DNA of 7,210 nt from NCBI GenBank assembly GCA_021780585.1, contig JAJXYM010000306.1:1-7210 (forward strand), given 5' to 3'. Numbering within the stretch: position 1 is the stretch's first letter; each line of letters opens with the position of its first letter. Source of the stretch: Deltaproteobacteria bacterium (GTDB lineage Bacteria; Desulfobacterota; Binatia; Binatales; Binataceae). Under the pieces are notes generated by a model. It searched no databases and was not told where the DNA came from. It was given only the letters and a program-made list of their open reading frames with translations. Shown piece by piece: positions 1-6,088 of the stretch. The translations under genes were made by a program, and so were the position numbers.

Positions 1-855
1 CGCCGCGATCACGCGCGGGTCGGGCAAGCGCCCGCCGTCGGCGCTGAGCGGAATGATATAGACGTGATCGGCGCCGGCCTCGTAGTGGGCGCGGATCCGA
101 TCATGCAGCGCGCGTTCGTCGCCCCAGGCGATCACCGCGTCGAGCAATCGGTCGCCGCCGCCGCCGCGCATCTCGTCCTCGCTGAAACCCATCGCGGCGA
201 AATAGCGCCGGTAGGGCGGAGCGTTCAGATAAAAACGCATGAACGTGCGGACCCCGGCGCGCGCCTTGGCCGGATCGCGCTCCAGCATCACCATCTGCTG
301 CGCCAGCAAGAGCTTGCCGGGACCAAGCTCCCGGCGCATCGCGGCCACCCGCGACGGCGGCGTGAGCGCCGTGATAATGCCGTCGCTCGCCTCGCGCCCA
401 ACGCGCAGCATCCGCGGCAGCAGGCCGGCGATTACGATCGGCGGCTCATGCGCGGGCTCGGGCGCCTTGAACGGGGCCTCGCGAATGCCGGCGAGATATT
501 CCCGCATGTAGGTCACCGGCTTCTCGTACTTGAGCCCGTTGCGGATCATGAAGGGGCCGGCGCTGACGCCGAGGCCCAGGATGAAGCGATCGGGAAAAAG
601 TTCCGCCAGGGTGCGCGCCGCCGCCGCGGCGGCCATCGGCTCGCGCTTCCAGACGTTGGCGATCGCCGTGCCCGTGATCATGCGATCGGTCGCGTTGAGG
701 ACCTGCGCGGCCATTACGAACGGATCGCGCCCGAAGGTCTCGGGAATCCACAGCGCCGAGTAGCCGAGGCGCTCGATCGTCGGGACGAAGGCGGCGATTT
801 CGGACGCCGTCATGGTGTCGAAGTAGGCGAGGAGGCCGGGTTTGCGCAGATCCAT
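1..855 (-). CDS. LLM-class flavin/F420-dependent oxidoreductase (partial, C-terminus beyond left edge)
   Basis: The open frame from an ATG at 855 runs 285 codons to the window edge without a stop, so the end of the protein is missing. It reads as a luciferase-like monooxygenase fold (TIM barrel), closest in appearance to F420-dependent oxidoreductases. Family-like stretches are GYSALWIPETFGRDP (residues 31-45), TGTAIANVWKREP (61-73) and FPDRFILGLGVSAGP (87-101). KYEKP and MREYL follow at 109-121, and a conserved ASDGI at 156-160. Such cytosolic enzymes move a hydride between reduced F420 or FMN and small organic or lipid substrates; the substrate cannot be told here. Members I recall usually have GVSH where this protein has GVSA (Ala99), so the pocket may differ. 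The start is supported by GGAG at 865-862, six bases upstream. It lies 80 bp after the SDR gene on the same strand, and its ribosome binding site falls inside a strong hairpin (see 854-889). The family is fairly sure; F420 versus FMN is not settled. Confidence 0.88.
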   Translation of the reverse strand, partial: MDLRKPGLLAYFDTMTASEIAAFVPTIERLGYSALWIPETFGRDPFVMAAQVLNATDRMITGTAIANVWKREPMAAAAAARTLAELFPDRFILGLGVSAGPFMIRNGLKYEKPVTYMREYLAGIREAPFKAPEPAHEPPIVIAGLLPRMLRVGREASDGIITALTPPSRVAAMRRELGPGKLLLAQQMVMLERDPAKARAGVRTFMRFYLNAPPYRRYFAAMGFSEDEMRGGGGDRLLDAVIAWGDERALHDRIRAHYEAGADHVYIIPLSADGGRLPDPRVIAA

Positions 856-889
856 TCAATGCTCCATGAATAGCAAGTGGAGATTGAAT
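854..889 (-). promoter_or_regulatory. Hairpin enclosing the RBS and start codon of the LLM oxidoreductase gene
   Basis: On the plus strand, ATTCAAT (854-860) and CTCC (862-865) are exactly complementary to ATTGAAT (883-889) and GGAG (879-882). A single bulged base lies at 861, and one further A-T pair joins 866 and 878. In the minus-strand transcript this gives a 12-bp stem with an 11-nt loop. Its 3' arm holds the Shine-Dalgarno GGAG and the first two bases of the ATG at 855; the 5' arm supplies a CUCC that mimics anti-Shine-Dalgarno sequence. It sits in the 80-bp gap after the SDR stop. No U-run follows, so a terminator is less likely. A translational control role is inference. Confidence 0.5.
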
Positions 890-935
890 AGCCGATCGCG
901 CCGTGAATTGGTATTGGCGCGCCCGCCGGGGGACT

Positions 936-1901
936 TCAAAAGCGCAGCGTTCCCGGCGCGCTCCACGCCAGCGGCTCGGCGCGCACGTCCAGATGGACCC
1001 GCCGCCAGGTGACGTCGATCGCGTCCGCCGCGCCTTCGACCAGCAGTTCGTAAAGGCCGCGATCGAGCTGATCGGAAGGCTGCGCCAGCATCCGCAGGAA
1101 CGCCTTGGCCACCTCGTGGGTTTCGAGCATCCGCGGCTGCCAGCGCCCGAAAACCTTGGGATTGTCGGCGTATTCGCCGGTCATCCCGGTGCGCACGAAC
1201 GGCAGCAGGATACAGGCCGCGCGCACCAGCGCGGCGTCGCGCCCGAGATTGACGGCGAGCACGGCGGGCAATTGCAGGACGGCCCAATTGCTGATCGCGT
1301 AGCCGGGCACGGCGACGCCGGGATCGATCGCCTGGCGCGACGAAACATAGATCAGTTGCAGCGGCTCCTTGTGATAGACCGCTTCGCCGGCCCACAGATG
1401 GGTCATGGCGAGGAAGCCGTCGATTTTGGTGTCGACCACGAGGCGCGATTCCTGCAACGCGTCGATAAAGTGCTGGCGGGTGCGCGCCCGCCGCATCGCC
1501 ATCGGCTCGCCCGGAATTTCACGCAGGGCGCGGCCGAAGGCGTAGCCCTTTTCGGTCAGGCCGGAGTTGCAGATCAGCAGATTCGGCGGCCGGCCGCCCA
1601 TCTGTTCGATCACGTAGCTGCGCGAGGCCCACAGATCGCCGAGATTGGTCACGTCGGCCTGCACCGGGAAGGCGTTGACCCCGGAATCGCGCAGCGCTTT
1701 GACGAGGTCGAAGCCGTCGGCGTAGCTGGTATGGAAATGCACGCCGACCGACGCGGCGCCATTGAGGCCCGCCGCCAGCGCGAACGCCTGGCCCAGCCCG
1801 CCGTCCTTGCCGGCTCCGGAGATCAGCACCCGTTTGCCCGCGACCCCGGCATGAAATTCGTCGGCGAAGCGGAAATCCTCCGCGCGCACTGTGAACGCCA
1901 T
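936..1901 (-). CDS. SDR-family NAD(P)H-dependent ketoreductase-like oxidoreductase
   Basis: A 321-residue protein with a Rossmann-fold dinucleotide site near the N-terminus: VLISGAGKDGGLG (residues 25-37), then QADVT at 81-85 and an NSG in place of the usual NAG at 112-114. The classical Ser is S188 in YVSSRQ, and Tyr is Y201 in YAISN, the standard 13 residues later. Asn205 occupies the place of the classical Lys of YxxxK, while Lys159 lies in the helix (TKIDGFL) where classical SDRs carry Asn. This swapped Lys/Asn arrangement is known from polyketide synthase ketoreductase domains, so activity is plausible. The GAGKD form of the glycine loop also recalls type I fatty acid synthase ketoreductases. 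It probably reduces a carbonyl or oxidises an alcohol in the cytosol, perhaps on an acyl-CoA. The ATG at 1901 was chosen over one at 1922 because GGGGAG (1914-1909) lies seven bases upstream. It is followed by the LLM oxidoreductase gene. Confidence 0.87.
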   Translation of the reverse strand: MAFTVRAEDFRFADEFHAGVAGKRVLISGAGKDGGLGQAFALAAGLNGAASVGVHFHTSYADGFDLVKALRDSGVNAFPVQADVTNLGDLWASRSYVIEQMGGRPPNLLICNSGLTEKGYAFGRALREIPGEPMAMRRARTRQHFIDALQESRLVVDTKIDGFLAMTHLWAGEAVYHKEPLQLIYVSSRQAIDPGVAVPGYAISNWAVLQLPAVLAVNLGRDAALVRAACILLPFVRTGMTGEYADNPKVFGRWQPRMLETHEVAKAFLRMLAQPSDQLDRGLYELLVEGAADAIDVTWRRVHLDVRAEPLAWSAPGTLRF

Positions 1902-1920
1902 CAGGGTTCTCCCCGCCGGC

Positions 1921-1940
1921 ATCGAACATGATCGAACATG
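1921..1940. repeat. Perfect 10-bp tandem duplication upstream of the SDR gene
   Basis: ATCGAACATG occurs twice in immediate succession (1921-1930 and 1931-1940). A related TCGATCGAATG follows at 1957-1967, which includes the palindrome TCGATCGA. The repeat ends 6 bp from the Shine-Dalgarno of the SDR gene, in the 94-bp gap after the lipoprotein gene. It could be a regulator binding site or a local slippage duplication; nothing here decides between them. Confidence 0.5.
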
Positions 1941-1995
1941 GCGGCTCGGGACATGGTCGATCGAATGAACGCGCTTGGCAAGGCGGCGCGGCGCG

Positions 1996-3039
1996 TCAAT
2001 GGCCCAAAATAACCGATCCCGCGACGATCAACTGTTCGGCGCGATGGGCCTGCGCCAGGGTATTCGGCGGAATCGCTCCGATCAGGCGCGGATTGATCGC
2101 CACCCGGACCATCCCCTCGCGCATCCCGTATTCGATCATTCCGGCGCGGAAAGTTCCGTTTTTGACTTCGGTCGCGATTTTCAGGAAAGCCTCGGGAATC
2201 GCGGTGACAGCGCTGGCGAGGACCGCCTGGGGCACGACGTCGTTCTGATCGCCATTGGCGCCAAAGGCGTAGACATGCGCCTGCGCCGCCGCCTGGAAAA
2301 CGCCGATTCCGGCGGCGTCGGCGTCCTGAATCAAAACGTCGGCGCGCCGGCTGATTTGGGCGAGCGCGGCCTCCTTGGCCGCTCCGACGTCGTTGAAATT
2401 GCCGGTGTAGCTGACCAGCATGCGGCCGTCCGGCCGGACCGAGAGGAAGCCCCGCCGAAAGCCCTCGAACGCGATTTTGAGCGACGGCAGCTCGATCCCG
2501 CCGACCGCGCCGACCACGCCGGTTTTCGAGACGCCGCCCGCCAGCACCCCCTCGACGTAGGTCGCCTCCTCGATCTTGAAGCTGACCGAGGCGACGTTGA
2601 CCGCCGCCGCGCTGCCGGAGGTGACGACGAAAATCGTGCGCGGAAAATCGCGGCCGGTCTCCAGCGCGGCGTCGGTGTATTCGAAGCCGTGGGCGAACAC
2701 CAGGCGGAAGCCGCGCGCGCCGAAATCGCGCATCGCGTCGGCGAAATCGGCCGGCGACGTCGTCTGCGCCATCGCCGTGCGCGCGCCGAGACGCTTTTCG
2801 ATCAGCCGCAAGCCGTTGTACGCGGAAGCGTTCCAGCCGGCGTCGCTGACCGGACCGGGAACCAGCAGCGCCACGGCGAAGCCCGAGGCGGCGCGCGGCG
2901 CGCGCCGGCATCCGGCGATTCCGATCGCGGCCGCGACCAGCACAAGCATCCCGGCGCGAATAACGGCGCTAATGGACCGCCAATGGCGATATAAGAAAAT
3001 CACGACCGATCGCCACTTGCCCAAACGTAAACAAACCAT
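1996..3039 (-). CDS. BMP/PnrA-type substrate-binding lipoprotein
   Basis: A 347-residue basic membrane protein (BMP) family lipoprotein, the periplasmic receptor of ABC importers that usually carry nucleosides or related solutes. A hydrophobic stretch (residues 31-42) ends in the lipobox IAGC, with Cys44 as the likely lipidation site. Family features are VSDAGWNASAYNGL (64-77), VVTSG (138-142), VVGAVGGIELP (175-185) leading to AFEGFRRGF (190-198), GNFNDVGAAKEAA (213-225), IQDADAAG (237-244) and ANGDQND (261-267). Length matches the family. The ATG at 3039 has GGAG only three bases upstream, and the next ATG (2949) would leave a signal peptide without a basic n-region, so the long start is kept with caution. 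Residues 12-17 form a second short hydrophobic patch before the signal core, which is slightly odd. No permease or ATPase gene lies nearby, so its transporter is either elsewhere or absent and the protein acts as a sensor. Confidence 0.88.
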   Translation of the reverse strand: MVCLRLGKWRSVVIFLYRHWRSISAVIRAGMLVLVAAAIGIAGCRRAPRAASGFAVALLVPGPVSDAGWNASAYNGLRLIEKRLGARTAMAQTTSPADFADAMRDFGARGFRLVFAHGFEYTDAALETGRDFPRTIFVVTSGSAAAVNVASVSFKIEEATYVEGVLAGGVSKTGVVGAVGGIELPSLKIAFEGFRRGFLSVRPDGRMLVSYTGNFNDVGAAKEAALAQISRRADVLIQDADAAGIGVFQAAAQAHVYAFGANGDQNDVVPQAVLASAVTAIPEAFLKIATEVKNGTFRAGMIEYGMREGMVRVAINPRLIGAIPPNTLAQAHRAEQLIVAGSVILGH

Positions 3040-3065
3040 TGACTCCGCATGGCGAAGTCTCTAAT
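3039..3065 (+). promoter_or_regulatory. Possible promoter for the lytic transglycosylase gene
   Basis: TTGACT (3039-3044, five of six matches to the -35 consensus) is followed by TCTAAT (3060-3065, five of six to the -10). The spacing of 15 bp is shorter than ideal. It lies in the 115-bp divergent gap about 90 bp before the start codon, in a locally AT-richer patch. The -35 overlaps the start of the divergent lipoprotein gene. This is consensus matching only. Confidence 0.3.
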
Positions 3066-3141
3066 CGATATGATAGCCGTTTGGCGAGTGGTCCGGCGGC
3101 GCATGGGCGTGGCCGGGAGGTCGAAGGTAGCGAGTCGAAGC

Positions 3142-3151
3142 GGGGAGGGGG
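3142..3151 (+). promoter_or_regulatory. Strong Shine-Dalgarno deciding a TTG start
   Basis: GGGGAGGGGG precedes the TTG at 3155, with the GGAGG core about six bases from it. No in-frame ATG lies between this site and the signal peptide, so the TTG is very probably the true start of the lytic transglycosylase. Confidence 0.7.
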
Positions 3152-3154
3152 ACA

Positions 3155-4303
3155 TTGCCGAGCGGAATTCCATCGAACGGCCGGCGGCGCGGATGGGGTT
3201 GGATTGCGGGCGCGCTATGCGCGCTGGCGATCTGCTGCGCGCTGACGCCCTGGGCAGGCGCGGCGGAGATGGTCTTTCCGCAGCCGACGGCGATTCAGCC
3301 CAACGTCAAGTTCTGGATCGACGCCTTTTCGACTTACTCCGAACGCGACTTCATCATCCATGACCGCGATCGCATCGACCGCGTCTACCAGGTGATGCAT
3401 CTGCCGGGCGTGGGCGATCCATCGCGCGAAGAAGTCGACTACGTCAACATCTATCTGAAGAACAAGTACACCGCGATGCTGAATCGGCTGGCGACTGGCG
3501 CCAAGCCCGCCGACCTTGAAGAACAGCGCGTCGCGGACATGTTCAAGGGCGAGTCGCTGGCGGCGTATACGCTGGCGGCGCAGAATCTGCGCGTGCAGCA
3601 GGGGCTGCGCAATCGTTTCCGGGAAGGCCTGCTGCGCAGCCGCTACTATCGCCCCACGATGGAGAGGATTTTCCGCACGGCGGGTTTGCCGCCCGAGTTG
3701 GTGACGCTGGCGACGGTCGAGTCCGGCTTTTACAGCCGCGCCAAATCGAGCGCGGGCGCCGTCGGCATCTGGCAGTTCACGCGCGGGACCGGCCAGGAAT
3801 ATATGCGGATTACGCGCTGGCATGACGATCGGCTAAATCCCGAGACCGAGACGCGCGCGGCGGCCGAATTGTTGCGTTCGAACTATGACGCGCTCGGAAG
3901 CTGGCCGCTGGCGATCACCGCCTATAATTACGGGACCGGCGGCACCGAAATGGCGTCGTCGGAATTTGGCGGCGACTACGATCGGATCGTGCGGGAATAT
4001 AACGGTCCGCATTTCGGCTTCGCCGCGCGTAATTATTACTCCGAATTCCTCGCCGCGCTCTATATTCACCAGAACGAGAATCGCATCTTTCCCGACCTCA
4101 AGTACGAGGAGGCTCCGCCGCCGCCTCCGGTGCGCACTGATTTCGCGCCGCCCCATCACGGTCGCTGGCGCGTGCGTCGCGTGATGGCGCATCACGTCCG
4201 TCATGGGCGGCGGCGCGCGGTCGCGCGCGGCGCGCATCACACCCCGGTCCGTCGCCATCGCCGGGTTGCGGAGCGCGCGGCGCGCCATTCTCAAGAGTCG
4301 TAG
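3155..4303 (+). CDS. MltD-like soluble lytic murein transglycosylase (SLT domain, GH23)
   Basis: A 382-residue exported enzyme expected to cleave the MurNAc-GlcNAc bond of peptidoglycan in the periplasm, leaving 1,6-anhydroMurNAc ends. Residues 10-16 are basic (RRRGWGW), 17-33 form a hydrophobic core, and cleavage is likely near AGAAE (34-38). Residues 48-170 are a helical N-terminal part like that of MltD. The SLT domain follows: LATVESGFYS (185-194) carries the catalytic Glu189, then SSAGAVGIWQF (198-208), ITAYNYG (254-260) and NYYSEFLAAL (293-302). MltD proteins usually end in LysM repeats; none is visible here. Instead residues 320-333 are proline-rich and 334-382 are His/Arg-rich (9 His and 15 Arg in 49). 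The start is TTG with a strong Shine-Dalgarno. It stands alone on this strand, divergent from the BMP lipoprotein and convergent with the PAS-REC gene, so it is probably a housekeeping cell-wall gene unrelated to its neighbours. Confidence 0.92.
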   Translation: MPSGIPSNGRRRGWGWIAGALCALAICCALTPWAGAAEMVFPQPTAIQPNVKFWIDAFSTYSERDFIIHDRDRIDRVYQVMHLPGVGDPSREEVDYVNIYLKNKYTAMLNRLATGAKPADLEEQRVADMFKGESLAAYTLAAQNLRVQQGLRNRFREGLLRSRYYRPTMERIFRTAGLPPELVTLATVESGFYSRAKSSAGAVGIWQFTRGTGQEYMRITRWHDDRLNPETETRAAAELLRSNYDALGSWPLAITAYNYGTGGTEMASSEFGGDYDRIVREYNGPHFGFAARNYYSEFLAALYIHQNENRIFPDLKYEEAPPPPPVRTDFAPPHHGRWRVRRVMAHHVRHGRRRAVARGAHHTPVRRHRRVAERAARHSQES

Positions 4304-4388
4304 TCGCTGACTGGCCGTAGCGGTCGGGATGCGCGGCGTGCGCATCGGCCGCCGGCGGCGCGTGAGGGCGGCGTTACCGCCGTGGCGA
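4304..4388. other. Short convergent intergenic region with GC-rich inverted repeats
   Basis: This gap separates the 3' ends of the lytic transglycosylase and the PAS-REC gene. It holds the 12-bp palindrome GCCGCCGGCGGC (4348-4359) and a small hairpin, GGCGG (4367-4371) with CCGCC (4377-4381). No T-run follows on either strand, so an intrinsic terminator is possible but unproven. Confidence 0.35.
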
Positions 4389-4425
4389 TCAGGCGCGCGG
4401 GGCGGCGGCCGCCTCGGCGGTAACG
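4372..4425. repeat. 11-bp inverted repeat across the stop codon of the PAS-REC gene
   Basis: CGTTACCGCCG (4372-4382) and CGGCGGTAACG (4415-4425) are perfect reverse complements 32 bp apart, flanking the stop codon at 4391-4389. The left arm is intergenic and the right arm is inside the last codons. It could form an mRNA 3'-end structure or be part of a bidirectional terminator. The left arm can instead pair in the shorter hairpin at 4367-4381. Confidence 0.45.
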
Positions 4426-5546
4426 GGCGCGGTCGTCGACGCCGTGACCGGGCGCCGGCGCGTATTGATCAGGACTTCGCGCAGCTTGGCCGGATTCACC
4501 GGCTTTTTGAAAATCGCGGCTTCGAGTCCGCGCAAGCGGCTTCGTTTGATGATGTGATCCTTGTCGTAATAGTAGGCGGTCATCAGGATCACCGGCAGCT
4601 TGGGCAACTCTTCCTTGACCTTCATGTAAAATTCGTAGCCGTCCATCTCCGGCATCACCACGTCCGAAATCACCGCGTCGATTTTGACGTTGCGCAGGAT
4701 GCCGAGCGCCGCGCTCGGCCGGGTCGCCGTATGGACCACGCAGCGTTCCGCGCGCAGCACGTCGGCCAGCGAGCTGACCACGGAAACGTCGTCGTCGAGC
4801 ACCAGCACCGACATTCCGCTGAGCGCCCAGTCGTCGCCCTGGGCGGCGCCTTTGGCGCGTTCGGCCTGGGGCTTGGGCGCGGCGTCGCCCTCGCGCGGCG
4901 CAAGGTCCGCCATCTTCTTGCCCTGCAGATAGTCGCGGGTTTCGTAGATGCCCTTGCGGGTCATCTCGTCGAGCCGGCGCACGATGCCCTGGACGCGGGC
5001 GATGCCGGCGCGGATCGAATCGAGCCGCTCGGTCTCGACCACCATTTCGGCGTCGCTCAGATGGCCGTGCATCTCGCGCGCGAGCAGGTCGAGGTTGTTG
5101 GTGATGGTCTCGAGCGGATTGTTGATTTCGTGGGCGAGGCTGACGGCGATTTCGGCGCAGGTCGCGAGCTGTTCGCGCTGGCGCATCCGCCGGATATCGC
5201 GGGCGTAGCCGATCGAGCCGATTTCGCCGCCGTTTTCGTCGTAGATGAGCGAGCCGGAGATCGCGCAGGAGATCTGCTGATTGTCCTTGTCGCGCAACAC
5301 CGTCTCGAAGCTCGAGATGCGATGGTCCTCGGCCTCGCGCATCGCCCGCATCACGCGCCGCGCCTCGTCGAGGGTGGGATAGATGCGGTCGATTTTCTGC
5401 CCGATCATCTCCGCGGCGCTGTAGCGCAGGTTCCGGCGCGCGCCGTCGTTGTAATAGATAATCGTGCCTTCGTTATCGACGGCGATTATGATGTCGGGGG
5501 AGCTTTCTATCAGGCGCTGCAGGTAATTGTGGTCGAGCGTTAGCAT
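4389..5546 (-). CDS. PAS-HisKA-REC signalling protein without an ATP-binding kinase domain
   Basis: A 385-residue cytosolic signalling protein with no membrane segment. Residues 8-118 form a PAS sensor domain (SSPDIIIAVDNEGTI at 15-29, ending GYARDIRR at 113-120). A dimerisation/phosphotransfer helix follows, with the H-box SLAHEINNP (136-144) and His139. A polar linker (about 200-242) leads straight to a receiver domain: acidic DDD at 251-253, phosphoacceptor Asp295 in SDVVMPEMDGYE, Thr323 in MTA and Lys348 in FKKP. The HATPase_c domain with N, G1 and G2 boxes that should sit between H-box and receiver is absent; only about 45 residues lie there. It therefore probably cannot phosphorylate itself and may relay phosphate from another kinase or act as a PAS-gated receiver. 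The tail (362-385) is Ala/Thr-rich. The ATG at 5546 has GGAGG (5564-5560) a rather long 13 bases upstream. It lies 54 bp after the DUF35 gene and may share its transcript. Confidence 0.88.
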   Translation of the reverse strand: MLTLDHNYLQRLIESSPDIIIAVDNEGTIIYYNDGARRNLRYSAAEMIGQKIDRIYPTLDEARRVMRAMREAEDHRISSFETVLRDKDNQQISCAISGSLIYDENGGEIGSIGYARDIRRMRQREQLATCAEIAVSLAHEINNPLETITNNLDLLAREMHGHLSDAEMVVETERLDSIRAGIARVQGIVRRLDEMTRKGIYETRDYLQGKKMADLAPREGDAAPKPQAERAKGAAQGDDWALSGMSVLVLDDDVSVVSSLADVLRAERCVVHTATRPSAALGILRNVKIDAVISDVVMPEMDGYEFYMKVKEELPKLPVILMTAYYYDKDHIIKRSRLRGLEAAIFKKPVNPAKLREVLINTRRRPVTASTTAPVTAEAAAAPRA

Positions 5547-5600
5547 TTGGGCGATTCAACCTCCGCGCGCGGGGCCGGCGAGCGTGAATAAATACCGCGC

Positions 5601-6017
5601 TCAGCCGGCGGCGCGGGGCCGGAATTTCGGCAGGGCGACCTGGTCGTTGACGCGTTCGAACACGACCTCAACCGGCATCCCGCATCGAATCTCATGCGGC
5701 TTGACGCCGATTAGATTCGAGACCATCGCCGGTCCTTCTTCCAATTTAATCATCACCACGGCGTAGGGGACTTCGGCGGCGAAGCCGGGATGGTACACCT
5801 GGTGCATCACGTTGAAGCTCAGCACTTCGCCACGTCCGCTGACCTTGATCCATCGGGCCGCGCGCGACAGGCATCCGGGGCATATTTCACGCGCCGGAAA
5901 ACGCGACGCGCCGCAATCGGCGCACTGCTGGACCATCAGCTCGCCGCGCAGGGCGGCCGCGAAGAATGGCGCCATCTGCGGCGTGACAGCGGGCGCTGGT
6001 TTGCTAACCTCGGGCAT
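5601..6017 (-). CDS. DUF35 zinc-ribbon/OB-fold protein, partner of the thiolase-like protein
   Basis: A 138-residue two-domain protein. The N-terminus has a rubredoxin-like zinc ribbon with four cysteines, CADC (32-35) and CPGC (46-49). The rest is an OB-fold (about 56-138), with GRGEVLSFNVMHQ (61-73), VPYAVVMIKLEEG (83-95) and the C-terminal PKFRP. Proteins of this type bind thiolase-superfamily partners and form part of the acyl-CoA tunnel, as in archaeal acetoacetyl-CoA thiolase/HMG-CoA synthase, BbsAB and the Ltp2-ChsH2 aldolase. The partner is almost certainly the gene directly upstream, 71 bp away on the same strand. The ATG at 6017 gives the normal family length and has AGGGA (6027-6023) five bases upstream. 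The frame stays open to 6344, but that extension only antisense-overlaps the thiolase gene and is not like this family. Zinc binding is predicted from all four ligands being present. Confidence 0.92.
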   Translation of the reverse strand: MPEVSKPAPAVTPQMAPFFAAALRGELMVQQCADCGASRFPAREICPGCLSRAARWIKVSGRGEVLSFNVMHQVYHPGFAAEVPYAVVMIKLEEGPAMVSNLIGVKPHEIRCGMPVEVVFERVNDQVALPKFRPRAAG

Positions 6018-6088
6018 GCTTATCCCTGCTATCTTTATCCAATAATGGACCGGGGTTCCAATGCAATATCGTGGCTGGCCGGCGGGCG

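Noticed and set aside
903..1931. Long plus-strand open frame of 342 codons opposite the SDR gene
   Set aside because: It mirrors the SDR codons in a GC-rich genome, is rich in Arg/His/Gly/Ala without recognisable motifs, and the minus-strand frame has clear SDR signatures.
1996..2949. Shorter lipoprotein start at the ATG at 2949
   Set aside because: It has no good Shine-Dalgarno and leaves a 13-residue signal with no positive n-region; it remains possible but less likely than 3039.
1975..2994. Plus-strand open frame of 339 codons opposite the BMP lipoprotein gene
   Set aside because: Low-complexity Arg/Ala/Asp composition and no family features; the minus strand has a lipobox and conserved BMP motifs.
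3039..3074. TTGACT paired with TATGAT (3069-3074) as promoter for the transglycosylase
   Set aside because: The 24-bp spacing is far outside the normal range; the pairing with TCTAAT at 15 bp was kept as a weak alternative.
3069..3076. TATCAT on the minus strand as a -10 box for the lipoprotein gene
   Set aside because: No acceptable -35 box lies 16-18 bp upstream of it, so it is a chance AT-rich match.
4329..5543. Plus-strand open frame of 404 codons opposite the PAS-REC gene
   Set aside because: Longest open frame in the window but only an antisense shadow: composition is biased and the opposite strand encodes intact PAS, H-box and receiver motifs.
5580..5602. GAGCG/CGCTC inverted repeat at the end of the DUF35 gene as a terminator
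   Set aside because: The stem is only 5 bp with a 13-nt loop and no T-run follows.
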